Source of the DNA: Pseudomonadota bacterium
GTDB taxonomy: Bacteria > Pseudomonadota > Alphaproteobacteria > Rhizobiales > Beijerinckiaceae
DNA: 5,007 nt
NCBI GenBank assembly: GCA_023422485.1
Contig: JAGTAM010000417.1
Span: forward strand, 1-5,007
Direction: 5' to 3'
Both the position numbers and the translations under genes were made by a program. Position 1 is the first letter of the stretch, and the number at the start of each line of letters is the position of its first letter. Below, one piece after another: positions 1 through 4,818 of the stretch. The notes beneath the pieces are model-generated. The model did no database searches. It was given only the letters and a program-made list of their open reading frames with translations, and was not told where the DNA came from.

Positions 1-652
1 GATCCTTGTGGGTCTCGATCGCCAGCCGCACGGCCTGCGCCTTGCGGGCGAGGCCGGCCGCGTCGAGCCCGGTGCCGCGCCCGACCCAGTGCTCGGCCTC
101 GCCTCCGTAGAGCGCGGCGTAGATCGCCGCCGCGACCGTGGTGTTGCCGATGCCCATCTCGCCGACCGCGAGGCAATCGGTGCCCGCGGCCACTGCCTCC
201 ATGCCGAAGGCCATGGTGGCCACGCAGCCCTTCTCGTCGAGCGCGGGGCCGGAGCAGATGTCGCCGGTCGGCAGATCGACGGCGAGGTCGAACACCCGGA
301 AGCCGAGGCCGTAGGCGGCGCAGAGCTGGTTGATCGCCGCGCCCCCGGCGGCGAAATTTTCCAGCATCTGTCGGTTGACCGCGGCCGGGAAGGCCGAGAC
401 GCCGCGCTCCACCACGCCGTGGCTGCCGGCGAAGACGCAGACCATCGGCCGGTCCAGGGTGGGCTTGGCCTTGCCCTGCCACGCACCGAGCCATTCCACG
501 AACGCTTCGAGCCGCCCGAGCGACCCCGGCGGCTTGGTGAGCTGCGCGTCGCGCGCGCGGATCGCGGCGACGGCGTCCCCGTCGGGGCCGGGCATCTCGG
601 TGAGCAGGCGGCGGATGTCGGCGAAGGGGGAGGCGGCTTGGTCTGAGGTCAT
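1..652 (-). CDS. cobT: Nicotinate-nucleotide--dimethylbenzimidazole phosphoribosyltransferase, N-terminal part (CobT)
   Basis: CobT transfers ribose phosphate from nicotinate mononucleotide to 5,6-dimethylbenzimidazole, giving alpha-ribazole 5'-phosphate for the lower ligand of cobalamin; it is a cytoplasmic enzyme. Reading leftward from the ATG at 652-650 gives 217 codons with no stop before the window edge. The family is usually about 340 residues, so roughly the last third is missing, including the region of the C-terminal catalytic glutamate. Visible family signatures are AQLTKPPGSLGRLE (residues 36-49), FAGSHGVVERGVSAFP (74-89), the glycine-rich GEMGIGNTT (164-172) and VGRGTGLD (190-197). 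The ATG is preceded by only a weak purine run (GAGA), so initiation could be weak, but the protein starts where the family normally does. It diverges from cobS, which acts later in the same pathway. The long open frame on the opposite strand is a GC-driven shadow. Confidence 0.95.
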   Translation of the reverse strand, partial: MTSDQAASPFADIRRLLTEMPGPDGDAVAAIRARDAQLTKPPGSLGRLEAFVEWLGAWQGKAKPTLDRPMVCVFAGSHGVVERGVSAFPAAVNRQMLENFAAGGAAINQLCAAYGLGFRVFDLAVDLPTGDICSGPALDEKGCVATMAFGMEAVAAGTDCLAVGEMGIGNTTVAAAIYAALYGGEAEHWVGRGTGLDAAGLARKAQAVRLAIETHKD

Positions 653-822
653 GGGAGATCTCGTGCGCGTCGGGGGCGGGGACACCGCGAAAGGAGGTCG
701 CCCGATCGGCGCGGGAATTGCCACCAGATAGACGACGGCGCCGCGTAGCAGGCAGGAGGCCCCCGGCGCTATAGAAGCGGATGGGCCCGCGGGTCCAGGC
801 GGCCGGACGAAGGGGGGACGGA
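653..822. promoter_or_regulatory. Divergent cobT/cobS intergenic region with probable promoters
   Basis: This 170-base gap separates the two divergent cobalamin genes and must hold the promoter of each, unless cobS starts at the upstream ATG at 781. The best -10-like sequence is CTATAG at 769-774, close to the alphaproteobacterial CTATAT. It reads the same on both strands, and no good -35 lies at the usual spacing for either direction. If it serves cobS, the transcript would begin near 781 and favour the start at 823. A second -10-like CTATCT on the minus strand (complement of 727-732) could serve cobT. I looked for a cobalamin riboswitch and found no convincing B12 box or conserved core. Promoter assignment is inference only. 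Confidence 0.35.
811..817 (+). promoter_or_regulatory. Ribosome binding site deciding the cobS start
   Basis: AGGGGGG ends five bases before the ATG at 823. The in-frame ATG at 781 has no comparable purine run in front of it, only the weak AGAAGCGG directly adjacent. The site therefore supports the shorter 275-residue CobS. Confidence 0.55.
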
Positions 823-1650
823 ATGATCGAGCGCAGCGGCCGCGATCCTGGACCGCCCTTTCCCGGCGCGGACTGGGTCTACGACCTCGCCGCCTGCCTC
901 CGCTTCTTCACCCGCCTGCCGATCCCGCCCCTGCCCGACGAGCCGGCGCCCCATGCCGCACCGGATTTCCGCACCGTGCCGCGGGTGCTGCCGCTGGCCG
1001 GGCTGATGATCGCGTTGCCGGCCGCCCTGGTGCTGGTGCTGGCCTGGGAAATCCGGCTCGGGCCGTTCGTGGCCGCTGCGCTCGCCCTGGTCGCCCTCGC
1101 CCTCATCACCGGTGCCATGCACGAGGACGGTCTCGCCGACGTCGCCGACGGGTTCGGCGGCGGGCAGAGCCGCGAGCGCAGCCTGGAGATCATGCGCGAC
1201 AGCCGCATCGGCGCCTATGGCGGCACCGCGCTGTTCCTCGGGCTGGCGCTGCGGGCGGCGATGCTCGCGACCCTGCTCGACCGCTCCGGCATGCTCGCCG
1301 CGGTCGCGCTCCTCTTCGCCGCCGGCCTATCGCGGACCGCGGCGCTGATCCCTCTCGCGATCCTCGATCCCGCCCGTCCCGGCGGCGCGGGTGCCGCCGT
1401 CGGCCGGCCCAGCCGCGCCACGCTCGGAATTGCCGGGCTGTTCTGCCTGATCCTGGCCGGGATCGCGGCTGCCCTCGGCCTGCCGCTGCTCGGCCTCGTC
1501 CTCGCACTGATCCTCGCGCCGCTGGCGGCCTTCGGCCTGAGCGCGCTCGCCGAGCGGAAGATCGGCGGTCAGACCGGCGACGTCGTCGGCGCCTGCCAGC
1601 AGGTCGGCGAGATCGCGGTGCTGCTGGCTCTGGTGGCGGCGACGGCGTAG
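823..1650 (+). CDS. cobS: Adenosylcobinamide-GDP ribazoletransferase (cobalamin synthase, CobS)
   Basis: CobS is a polytopic inner-membrane enzyme that joins alpha-ribazole (or its phosphate) to adenosylcobinamide-GDP, forming adenosylcobalamin (phosphate) and releasing GMP. The 275 residues fit the usual length of about 250-280. Signatures are RFFTRLPIP near residues 28-36, the acidic metal/substrate motif GAMHEDGLADVADGFGGG (97-114), IMRDSRIGAYGG (123-134) and the C-terminal IGGQTGDVVGACQQVGEI (247-264). Between them lie several Ala/Leu-rich membrane segments, for example about 54-76, 80-97, 134-152, 156-178 and 202-241. ATG 823 was chosen over the in-frame ATG 781 because of the purine run at 811-817 and because the extra 14 residues (GPRVQAAGRRG-like) look non-conserved. 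It diverges from cobT and heads a run of four same-strand genes, the next starting 13 bases after its TAG stop. Confidence 0.95.
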   Translation: MIERSGRDPGPPFPGADWVYDLAACLRFFTRLPIPPLPDEPAPHAAPDFRTVPRVLPLAGLMIALPAALVLVLAWEIRLGPFVAAALALVALALITGAMHEDGLADVADGFGGGQSRERSLEIMRDSRIGAYGGTALFLGLALRAAMLATLLDRSGMLAAVALLFAAGLSRTAALIPLAILDPARPGGAGAAVGRPSRATLGIAGLFCLILAGIAAALGLPLLGLVLALILAPLAAFGLSALAERKIGGQTGDVVGACQQVGEIAVLLALVAATA

Positions 1651-1663
1651 GCGAGGACGCACG

Positions 1664-2341
1664 ATGCTGAGGATCCTCCGTCGGCTCCTTGCCGGCCGTC
1701 GGGCCAAGGCGCAGGCCCGGATGCCCTCCGAGACGCCTGTCGAAAAAATCGACCGTGCCGACACGGCCGAGCAGATCGAGATCCTGGCCCGCGGCGGCTT
1801 CGAGACCGAGGCCTCGACGCGCGAGACGATCCTCGACGCGTACCTGAACCCCGACGCGATCGATCCCGACGATCGCCGCTGGGTCGAGGCGGAGGTGGCC
1901 CGCGCCTTTGCGCGCAAGCGTGCCGCCGAGGCGACGTGGCCGCTGGAGACGGATTTCGACCGACTCGCCATCGCCTTCGACAGACTCGATGCCACCGGCA
2001 TCATTGCGCTGCACTGTGCCGGCTACACCCGCTCCGACGGGATTTCGGACGCGGCGGAGGTCTATCACCGGCGCAAGGAGCGCGGGCGCGTCTCGCGCGG
2101 ATTCGTGTTCTACCACGGGCAGGACGTCGAGGCGGTCGTCTTCGACCAGGGACTCTACCTCGCCTTCGGCTCGTTCGACGACCGCGACGAGACCATGGCG
2201 GCCATCGCCGCCGAGATCGTGGCGGCCGTGGAGGCGCAAGGGTTGCGGACCCGGTGGGAGGGCGACGTGGGTACGCGCATCCTTGTCCACCCGATCCAAT
2301 GGTTGAAGCGCAGCCCGTCCGACGACCCGCGGGAGGCATGA
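1664..2341 (+). CDS. DUF6891-like protein of unknown function
   Basis: This 225-residue protein has no assigned function. It starts at ATG 1664, with GAGGA at 1653-1657 six bases upstream, and lies 13 bases after cobS, so it is probably co-transcribed. The N-terminus (about residues 1-20) is short, basic and amphipathic but is not a classical signal peptide. The rest looks like a soluble alpha/beta protein, with WPLETDFDRL (92-101), GIIALHCAGYT (112-122), GFVFYHGQDVEAVV (146-159) and LYLAFG (164-169). The pattern of T-D-x-D-R-L, a hydrophobic strand with Cys, then F-x-H-x-Q-D and a hydrophobic x-AFG resembles DUF6891 proteins as I remember them. That assignment is from memory and moderately confident. 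A tail with LVHPIQWLKR (197-206) follows. Base composition matches the neighbours, so there is no sign of recent transfer. An internal ATG at 1721 is a less likely start. Confidence 0.85.
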   Translation: MLRILRRLLAGRRAKAQARMPSETPVEKIDRADTAEQIEILARGGFETEASTRETILDAYLNPDAIDPDDRRWVEAEVARAFARKRAAEATWPLETDFDRLAIAFDRLDATGIIALHCAGYTRSDGISDAAEVYHRRKERGRVSRGFVFYHGQDVEAVVFDQGLYLAFGSFDDRDETMAAIAAEIVAAVEAQGLRTRWEGDVGTRILVHPIQWLKRSPSDDPREA

Positions 2342-2395
2342 CCTTGCCGGCGAGGTCTTGATTCACGGCCCCGCTCCGTCCCATCTGCACGGACG

Positions 2396-2605
2396 ATGCT
2401 GGCGACTCCTTCGAACAAACCCTCCTCACCCTGCACCAAGGTCTGCGTGCTCGATGCCGTGACCGGCCTGTGCGAGGGCTGCGGGCGCACACGCGAGGAG
2501 ATCGGGCTGTGGGGTTCGCTCTCCGAGCCGCAGCGTCTGGCGGTCATGGCGGTGCTGCCCGAGCGGCTACGCCGGGCCTACCCTCAGCGGGAGATCCGCG
2601 CGTGA
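2396..2605 (+). CDS. DUF1289 family small four-cysteine protein
   Basis: This 69-residue cytoplasmic protein belongs to the DUF1289 (YdhL-like) family, whose biochemical role is not established. Family signatures are SPCTKVC (residues 11-17), D20, GLCEGCGRTREEIGLW (24-39) and the closing LPERLRRAY. Cysteines 13, 17, 26 and 29 form a C-x3-C-x8-C-x2-C array that suggests metal (zinc or Fe-S) binding; this is inference from the spacing. The ATG at 2396 has only a weak site (ACGGA) upstream. It follows the DUF6891-like gene by 54 bases, and its TGA overlaps the next ATG (TGATG at 2603-2607), which points to translational coupling with the protease gene. As I recall, a DUF1289 gene next to a cobS and a TIGR02281 protease gene recurs in Hyphomicrobiales. 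Confidence 0.93.
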   Translation: MLATPSNKPSSPCTKVCVLDAVTGLCEGCGRTREEIGLWGSLSEPQRLAVMAVLPERLRRAYPQREIRA

Positions 2606-3297
2606 TGATGTGGGCCGGCCTCGCCATTCTCGGGATCGGCCTCGTCGTCCTGATCGCCAACCACGATGGCGGCCCGGTGATGGGGCTCGATTCGGATCAG
2701 GTCGCCGGCCTCGTCTCGGCGACGGCGCTGCTGCTGCTGCTCACCGCCGGACGCTGGCGGCAGGCGCTCGCCATGCCGGGCAAGACCCTGAACGCGATCC
2801 TGATCTGGCTCGCCATCGGCGCTGTGATCGTCATCGGTTACACCTACCGCGACGACGCGCAGCAGGTCGGCGCCAACGTGGTCGGGGCGCTGCGCCCCGG
2901 CACCGCCGTGCTCGGTCCCGGCGGCGAGGTGACGATCACCCGCCGCTCCGACGGCGACTTCTCGGTACTGGCGGAGGTGAATGGCCGTTCCGAGGAGCGC
3001 TTCGTCTTCGACACGGGGGCGAGCAGCGTCGTGCTCACCGCCACAACCGCCGAGCGGCTCGGCATCCGCCCGCCGGAGAGCGCCTTCACCCAGCGCGTCT
3101 CCACCGCCAACGGCACCGCGCTGACGGCGCCGATCCGGCTCGACTCGATCACGGTCGGGCCGATCACGGAGCGCAACGTCAACGCGATGGTGAGCCGGCC
3201 GGGCGCGCTGACCACCAACCTGCTCGGCCAGAGCTTCCTCGATCGGCTGCCCTCCTACGAGGTACGCGGCGACCGGTTGATCCTGCGCAGCCGCTGA
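2605..3297 (+). CDS. TIGR02281-type membrane-anchored retropepsin-like aspartic protease
   Basis: This 230-residue protein has an N-terminal membrane part and a C-terminal clan AA (retropepsin-like) aspartic protease domain. Hydrophobic segments lie at about 3-18, 34-47 and 63-79. The protease domain begins near residue 108 (EVTITRRSDGDFSVLAEVNG), with the catalytic motif FDTGASSVVLT at 134-144, AERLGI at 149-154 and the C-terminal NLLGQSFLDRLPSYEV at 205-220. A single D-T-G motif per chain means the active enzyme would be a dimer, as in retropepsins. The domain probably faces the periplasm, but topology is inferred. The start is ATG 2605, overlapping the TGA of the DUF1289 gene; ATG 2608 is directly behind it and cannot be excluded. 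An upstream extension of this frame to 2470 lies inside the DUF1289 gene and is rejected. Substrates of the family are unknown. It ends the cobS gene cluster. Confidence 0.93.
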   Translation: MMWAGLAILGIGLVVLIANHDGGPVMGLDSDQVAGLVSATALLLLLTAGRWRQALAMPGKTLNAILIWLAIGAVIVIGYTYRDDAQQVGANVVGALRPGTAVLGPGGEVTITRRSDGDFSVLAEVNGRSEERFVFDTGASSVVLTATTAERLGIRPPESAFTQRVSTANGTALTAPIRLDSITVGPITERNVNAMVSRPGALTTNLLGQSFLDRLPSYEVRGDRLILRSR

Positions 3298-3503
3298 CCG
3301 CGCTTCCCAACGGCGCCCGCCTCCGCAATCGCTTCGGCTTAAGCAGTCGATTCTGACATCAAGCCCCTGGCTTGTTTCTTGCGTGAAATAGTGAACCGCA
3401 GCCACGGAAAAATCGTTTGAACGGCTCAGCCTTCCCAGGCGGGCGATCGGCCCGGCCCACGGAAGGCTTTGAGGGGAGCGTATCGAACGGAGAGACCCTG
3501 ACC
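3298..3503. other. Intergenic leader before the PLA2-like gene
   Basis: This 206-base gap sits between the protease stop and the GTG start of the PLA2-like gene. The part at about 3335-3420 is clearly richer in A and T than the rest of the window (for example GCGTGAAATAGTGAACC and GGAAAAATCGTTTG), as expected for a promoter, but no -35/-10 pair at good spacing could be named. An inverted repeat at 3428-3468 lies between this patch and the gene. A TTG at 3417 is in frame with the PLA2-like gene but would add 29 residues in front of the signal peptide, so this stretch is treated as untranslated. Confidence 0.4.
3428..3468 (+). repeat. Inverted repeat (possible leader hairpin)
   Basis: The arms AGCCTTCC (3428-3435) and GGAAGGCT (3461-3468) are perfect complements, eight base pairs. 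Inside, GGGC (3441-3444) can pair with GCCC (3455-3458), stacking a second short stem. The structure ends 35 bases before the GTG at 3504, in the presumed leader of the PLA2-like gene. Only TTT follows it, so it is a poor rho-independent terminator. It could be a leader structure or a weak terminator for the upstream operon. Confidence 0.5.
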
Positions 3504-3944
3504 GTGACCACTCCTGCCTTCCCCGTCATCCGGCGCCTTTCCCTGGCCGCCGGGTTGTCGGCTGCGCTTCTCGCGCTCGCGCCGTCGGCGGCTTCCGCCC
3601 AATCCGTCGCCCCGCCGGTCGTCGAGGCCCCCGCCATCGAGGCACCGACTCCGCCCGATCTCGGCAACGGACTGCCGCAAGGCGCACTGGTCTTTCACGG
3701 CAATTACTGTGGCCCCGGCAGCCGCGGCGCCGGACTTCCTCCGGTCGATGCCCTCGACCGGGCCTGCATGCACCACGATGCCTGCTCGCCGCCGGTGGGA
3801 CAGGGGCTGCCCACCTGCTCCTGCAACGACAGGCTGGCGCGGGAGGCCACCGTGGTGGCCCGCACGCGGCGGATCAGCGATGAATTGCGGACCGCAGCGC
3901 AGTTCGTCGCCATCGGCGCGAAGGCTCTGGCCTGCGAACCCTGA
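3504..3944 (+). CDS. Secreted phospholipase A2-like protein
   Basis: This 146-residue exported protein has a PLA2-type core; the family hydrolyses the sn-2 acyl ester of phospholipids using a His/Asp pair and calcium. GTG 3504 is chosen as start because GGAGAG (3489-3494) lies nine bases upstream and because it yields a textbook Sec signal peptide: IRR (9-11), a hydrophobic core at 12-26 and SAASA before Q33, with cleavage predicted after Ala32. A Pro/Ala-rich linker (35-51) follows. The core shows NYCGPGSRG (67-75), similar to the calcium loop Y-x-C-G-x-G, then DALDRACMHHDAC (82-94) with likely catalytic His91-Asp92, then TCSCNDRL (104-111). Cysteines 69, 88, 94, 105, 107 and 144 could form three disulfides. 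The usual C-D of the second helix is C-N-D here, so catalytic competence is not certain. It is short for the family and may be a minimal form. It stands alone, convergent with the DUF3775 gene. Confidence 0.85.
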   Translation: MTTPAFPVIRRLSLAAGLSAALLALAPSAASAQSVAPPVVEAPAIEAPTPPDLGNGLPQGALVFHGNYCGPGSRGAGLPPVDALDRACMHHDACSPPVGQGLPTCSCNDRLAREATVVARTRRISDELRTAAQFVAIGAKALACEP

Positions 3945-3961
3945 TCGGATTCGCCCGTCAT

Positions 3962-3993
3962 CGGGTGCCGGCTCGGAACACCCGTTCCGCACC
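3962..3993 (+). repeat. GC-rich hairpin downstream of the PLA2-like gene
   Basis: CGGAAC (3974-3979) and GTTCCG (3984-3989) form a six-base-pair stem with the loop ACCC. Outside it GGTG (3964-3967) can pair with CACC (3990-3993), with CCGGCT bulged on one side. An alternative fold pairs CGGGTG (3962-3967) with CACCCG (3979-3984). It begins 17 bases after the TGA of the PLA2-like gene. No T-run follows, so it may protect the 3' end of the message or assist termination rather than act as a classical terminator. Confidence 0.45.
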
Positions 3994-4093
3994 GATACCG
4001 TGACGTTCATCTGAGCATCTCCCGCAAATCTCCCGCTGCGCCGTCACCGCCAGAGAGACAACAGTCGGCGACCGAGAGCTTTGTCAGGCCCGC

Positions 4094-4136
4094 CTAGAGC
4101 ATCGTCCTGGATATCGGATCCAGGACGATGGTCTAG
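4094..4136. terminator. Long near-perfect palindrome, probable transcription terminator
   Basis: The arms CTAGAGCATCGTCCTGGAT (4094-4112) and its inverse at 4118-4136 pair at 18 of 19 positions around the five-base loop ATCGG; the only mismatch is G4099 against G4131. On the plus strand the stem is followed by TTCATTGTTTTC, a T-rich tail. It could therefore end transcripts from the PLA2-like gene about 150 bases upstream. Reading leftward it lies beyond the stop of the DUF3775 gene and could also stop that transcript, though without a good T-run. It is also the left part of the compound repeat at 4094-4200. The palindrome is seen directly; the terminator role is inferred. Confidence 0.6.
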
Positions 4137-4200
4137 TTCATTGTTTTCGCACCGTCTTTTTCCCGAAAGCCGGTGACCACCTTTCGGAACGATGCTCTAG
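4094..4200. repeat. Compound intergenic palindromic repeat element
   Basis: A 107-base element is bounded by exact inverted ends, CTAGAGCATCG (4094-4104) and CGATGCTCTAG (4190-4200). A third, one-mismatch copy of the end motif, CGATGGTCTAG, lies at 4126-4136. The left half is the 19-base-arm palindrome. The right half has its own stem, CCGAAAG (4163-4169) with CTTTCGG (4181-4187), around GGTGACC. Reading leftward, the right half has the order GAGCATCG, CCGAAAGGTGGTCACCGG, CTTTCGGGAAAAAG. That resembles the family of short palindromic intergenic repeats with GAGCAT ends and GGAAAAGTGG...CCGG cores that is widespread in Hyphomicrobiales chromosomes. The family link rests on memory of the pattern. 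There is no coding capacity, so it is not an insertion sequence. The right end overlaps the stop codon of the DUF3775 gene. Confidence 0.7.
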
Positions 4201-4598
4201 GTCGCCTCGGGCGGGTCCATGGGAATGCCCAGCGCGTCGAGGCCTTCCTCGAGCAGCGAGGCCCCGTCCGGCGTGCCGAGCAGTTCGCGCATCACCGTAT
4301 CGCCCGCCGCCTCGCGCTCCTTGGCGAAGGCAACCGCCGTGCGCCACTCCGCCGCCTCGTAGTCGCCGCGGCCGATATAGAGCAGCGCTCCCAGATCGGC
4401 GCGCTCGTCCTCGTTGAGCCCGGCGATCATGCTGCGGATCTCCTGCTCGGTGGCGTCGTCGGTGCCGCTCGTCAGGATGTCGATCGAGCCGTCATCGGTC
4501 GGGTTGGAGCCCGAATCCGGATCGGTCACGCCTTCCTTCACCTCGACCGCCCGCAGCCGGAGGATGATGTCGGTGACCTTGTCGAGGGCGATGTCCAT
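4197..4598 (-). CDS. DUF3775 domain protein
   Basis: This 133-residue soluble acidic protein belongs to the DUF3775 family; no function is established. Family signatures are the N-terminal helix with V-K-E (residues 19-22), PDSGSNPTDDGS (27-38), LNEDERADLGALLYIGRGDY (61-80) and LLGTPDGASLLEEGL (106-120). These match the expected full-length layout. The ATG at 4598-4596 is preceded by GGAG (complement of 4605-4608), six bases upstream. Its TAG stop (4199-4197) lies within the CTAGAGC end of the palindromic repeat, so the last residue(s) and the stop were probably set by that element. It is convergent with the PLA2-like gene and lies about 220 bases downstream of a small membrane protein gene on the same strand. 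Confidence 0.92.
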   Translation of the reverse strand: MDIALDKVTDIILRLRAVEVKEGVTDPDSGSNPTDDGSIDILTSGTDDATEQEIRSMIAGLNEDERADLGALLYIGRGDYEAAEWRTAVAFAKEREAAGDTVMRELLGTPDGASLLEEGLDALGIPMDPPEAT

Positions 4599-4772
4599 AC
4601 GTCACTCCAGCTTCGACGGCCCCCCGGGGAGGGCGGCGCGTCGGGTTCGAACGGAACGCGCGGGATCCGTCGCGGGCGTCCGGACGAGCCCGTGACCTCG
4701 GGCCGCAACGGGGCGCAGAGCCTCGACAACCCGCGGCGTGGCCGTTGGTTCGGCGCGGCCGGCGCGCCATGC

Positions 4773-4790
4773 GGGACAGGGGGGGCGGGG
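4773..4790 (+). other. G-quadruplex-like motif
   Basis: GGG, ACA, seven Gs, C and GGGG follow one another within 18 bases. This satisfies the G3+N1-7 pattern with loops ACA, G and C. The G-rich strand is the plus strand, which is the template strand for the flanking leftward genes, so their RNA would be C-rich here. The motif could arise by chance in DNA of this GC content. Confidence 0.4.
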
Positions 4791-4794
4791 AACC

Positions 4795-4809
4795 GGCGGC
4801 GGGGCCGCC
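4795..4809 (-). terminator. Short GC hairpin after the small membrane protein gene (weak terminator candidate)
   Basis: GGCGGC (4795-4800) and GCCGCC (4804-4809) pair perfectly around a three-base loop. It begins nine bases past the stop of the 44-residue gene in its reading direction. No T-run follows on the minus strand, so a terminator role is only a guess from position. Confidence 0.25.
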
Positions 4810-4818
4810 CGCGAAGCG

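Larger units (their letters stand above)
4611..4818. other. GC-rich non-coding interval
   Basis: About 200 bases lie between the small membrane protein gene and the DUF3775 gene, both leftward. The overlapping frames here are Arg/Pro-rich shadows without ribosome binding sites. The promoter for the DUF3775 gene should be in this interval, but no convincing -35/-10 pair was found. It contains a run of G-tracts at 4773-4790 and a short hairpin at 4795-4809. A TTCGAA sequence near 4647 resembles a tRNA T-loop but has no pairing arms. Confidence 0.4.

Noticed and set aside
8..646. Long plus-strand open frame opposite cobT
   Set aside because: It is rich in Arg/Gly/Ala/His with no family pattern, and the opposite strand encodes a clearly conserved CobT. 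It is a GC-driven shadow.
691..698. AAGGAGGT as ribosome binding site of a small plus-strand gene
   Set aside because: No ATG or GTG lies 5-12 bases downstream. The nearest candidate is a TTG about 20 bases away with no plausible short product.
653..780. Cobalamin riboswitch upstream of cobT or cobS
   Set aside because: GGGAATTGCCACCA (712-725) loosely recalls parts of the B12 element, but the B12 box, the conserved core and the pairing arms are not present together on either strand.
781..822. Upstream ATG start for cobS at 781
   Set aside because: It is in frame but lacks a good ribosome binding site, overlaps the likely transcription start, and adds residues not typical of CobS. It cannot be fully excluded.
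1190..2299. 369-codon minus-strand open frame across cobS and the DUF6891-like gene
   Set aside because: It spans two well-supported plus-strand genes, and its product turns into low-complexity Arg/Ala/Gly sequence. It is a shadow frame.
2470..2604. N-terminal extension of the aspartic protease into the DUF1289 gene
   Set aside because: The extra residues are Arg/Ala-rich and out of frame with the conserved DUF1289 protein. The ATG at 2605 gives the standard hydrophobic N-terminus.
3417..3503. TTG start at 3417 for the PLA2-like gene
   Set aside because: It would bury the signal peptide behind 29 polar residues and run through the inverted repeat. GTG 3504 has a good ribosome binding site and gives a normal signal peptide.
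4094..4200. Insertion sequence or CRISPR repeat
   Set aside because: The element has no transposase frame and no regularly spaced identical repeats with unique spacers. It fits a small palindromic intergenic repeat.
4640..4665. tRNA T-arm suggested by GGTTCGAAC
   Set aside because: The flanking bases cannot form the five-base-pair T stem, and no acceptor or anticodon arms are present.
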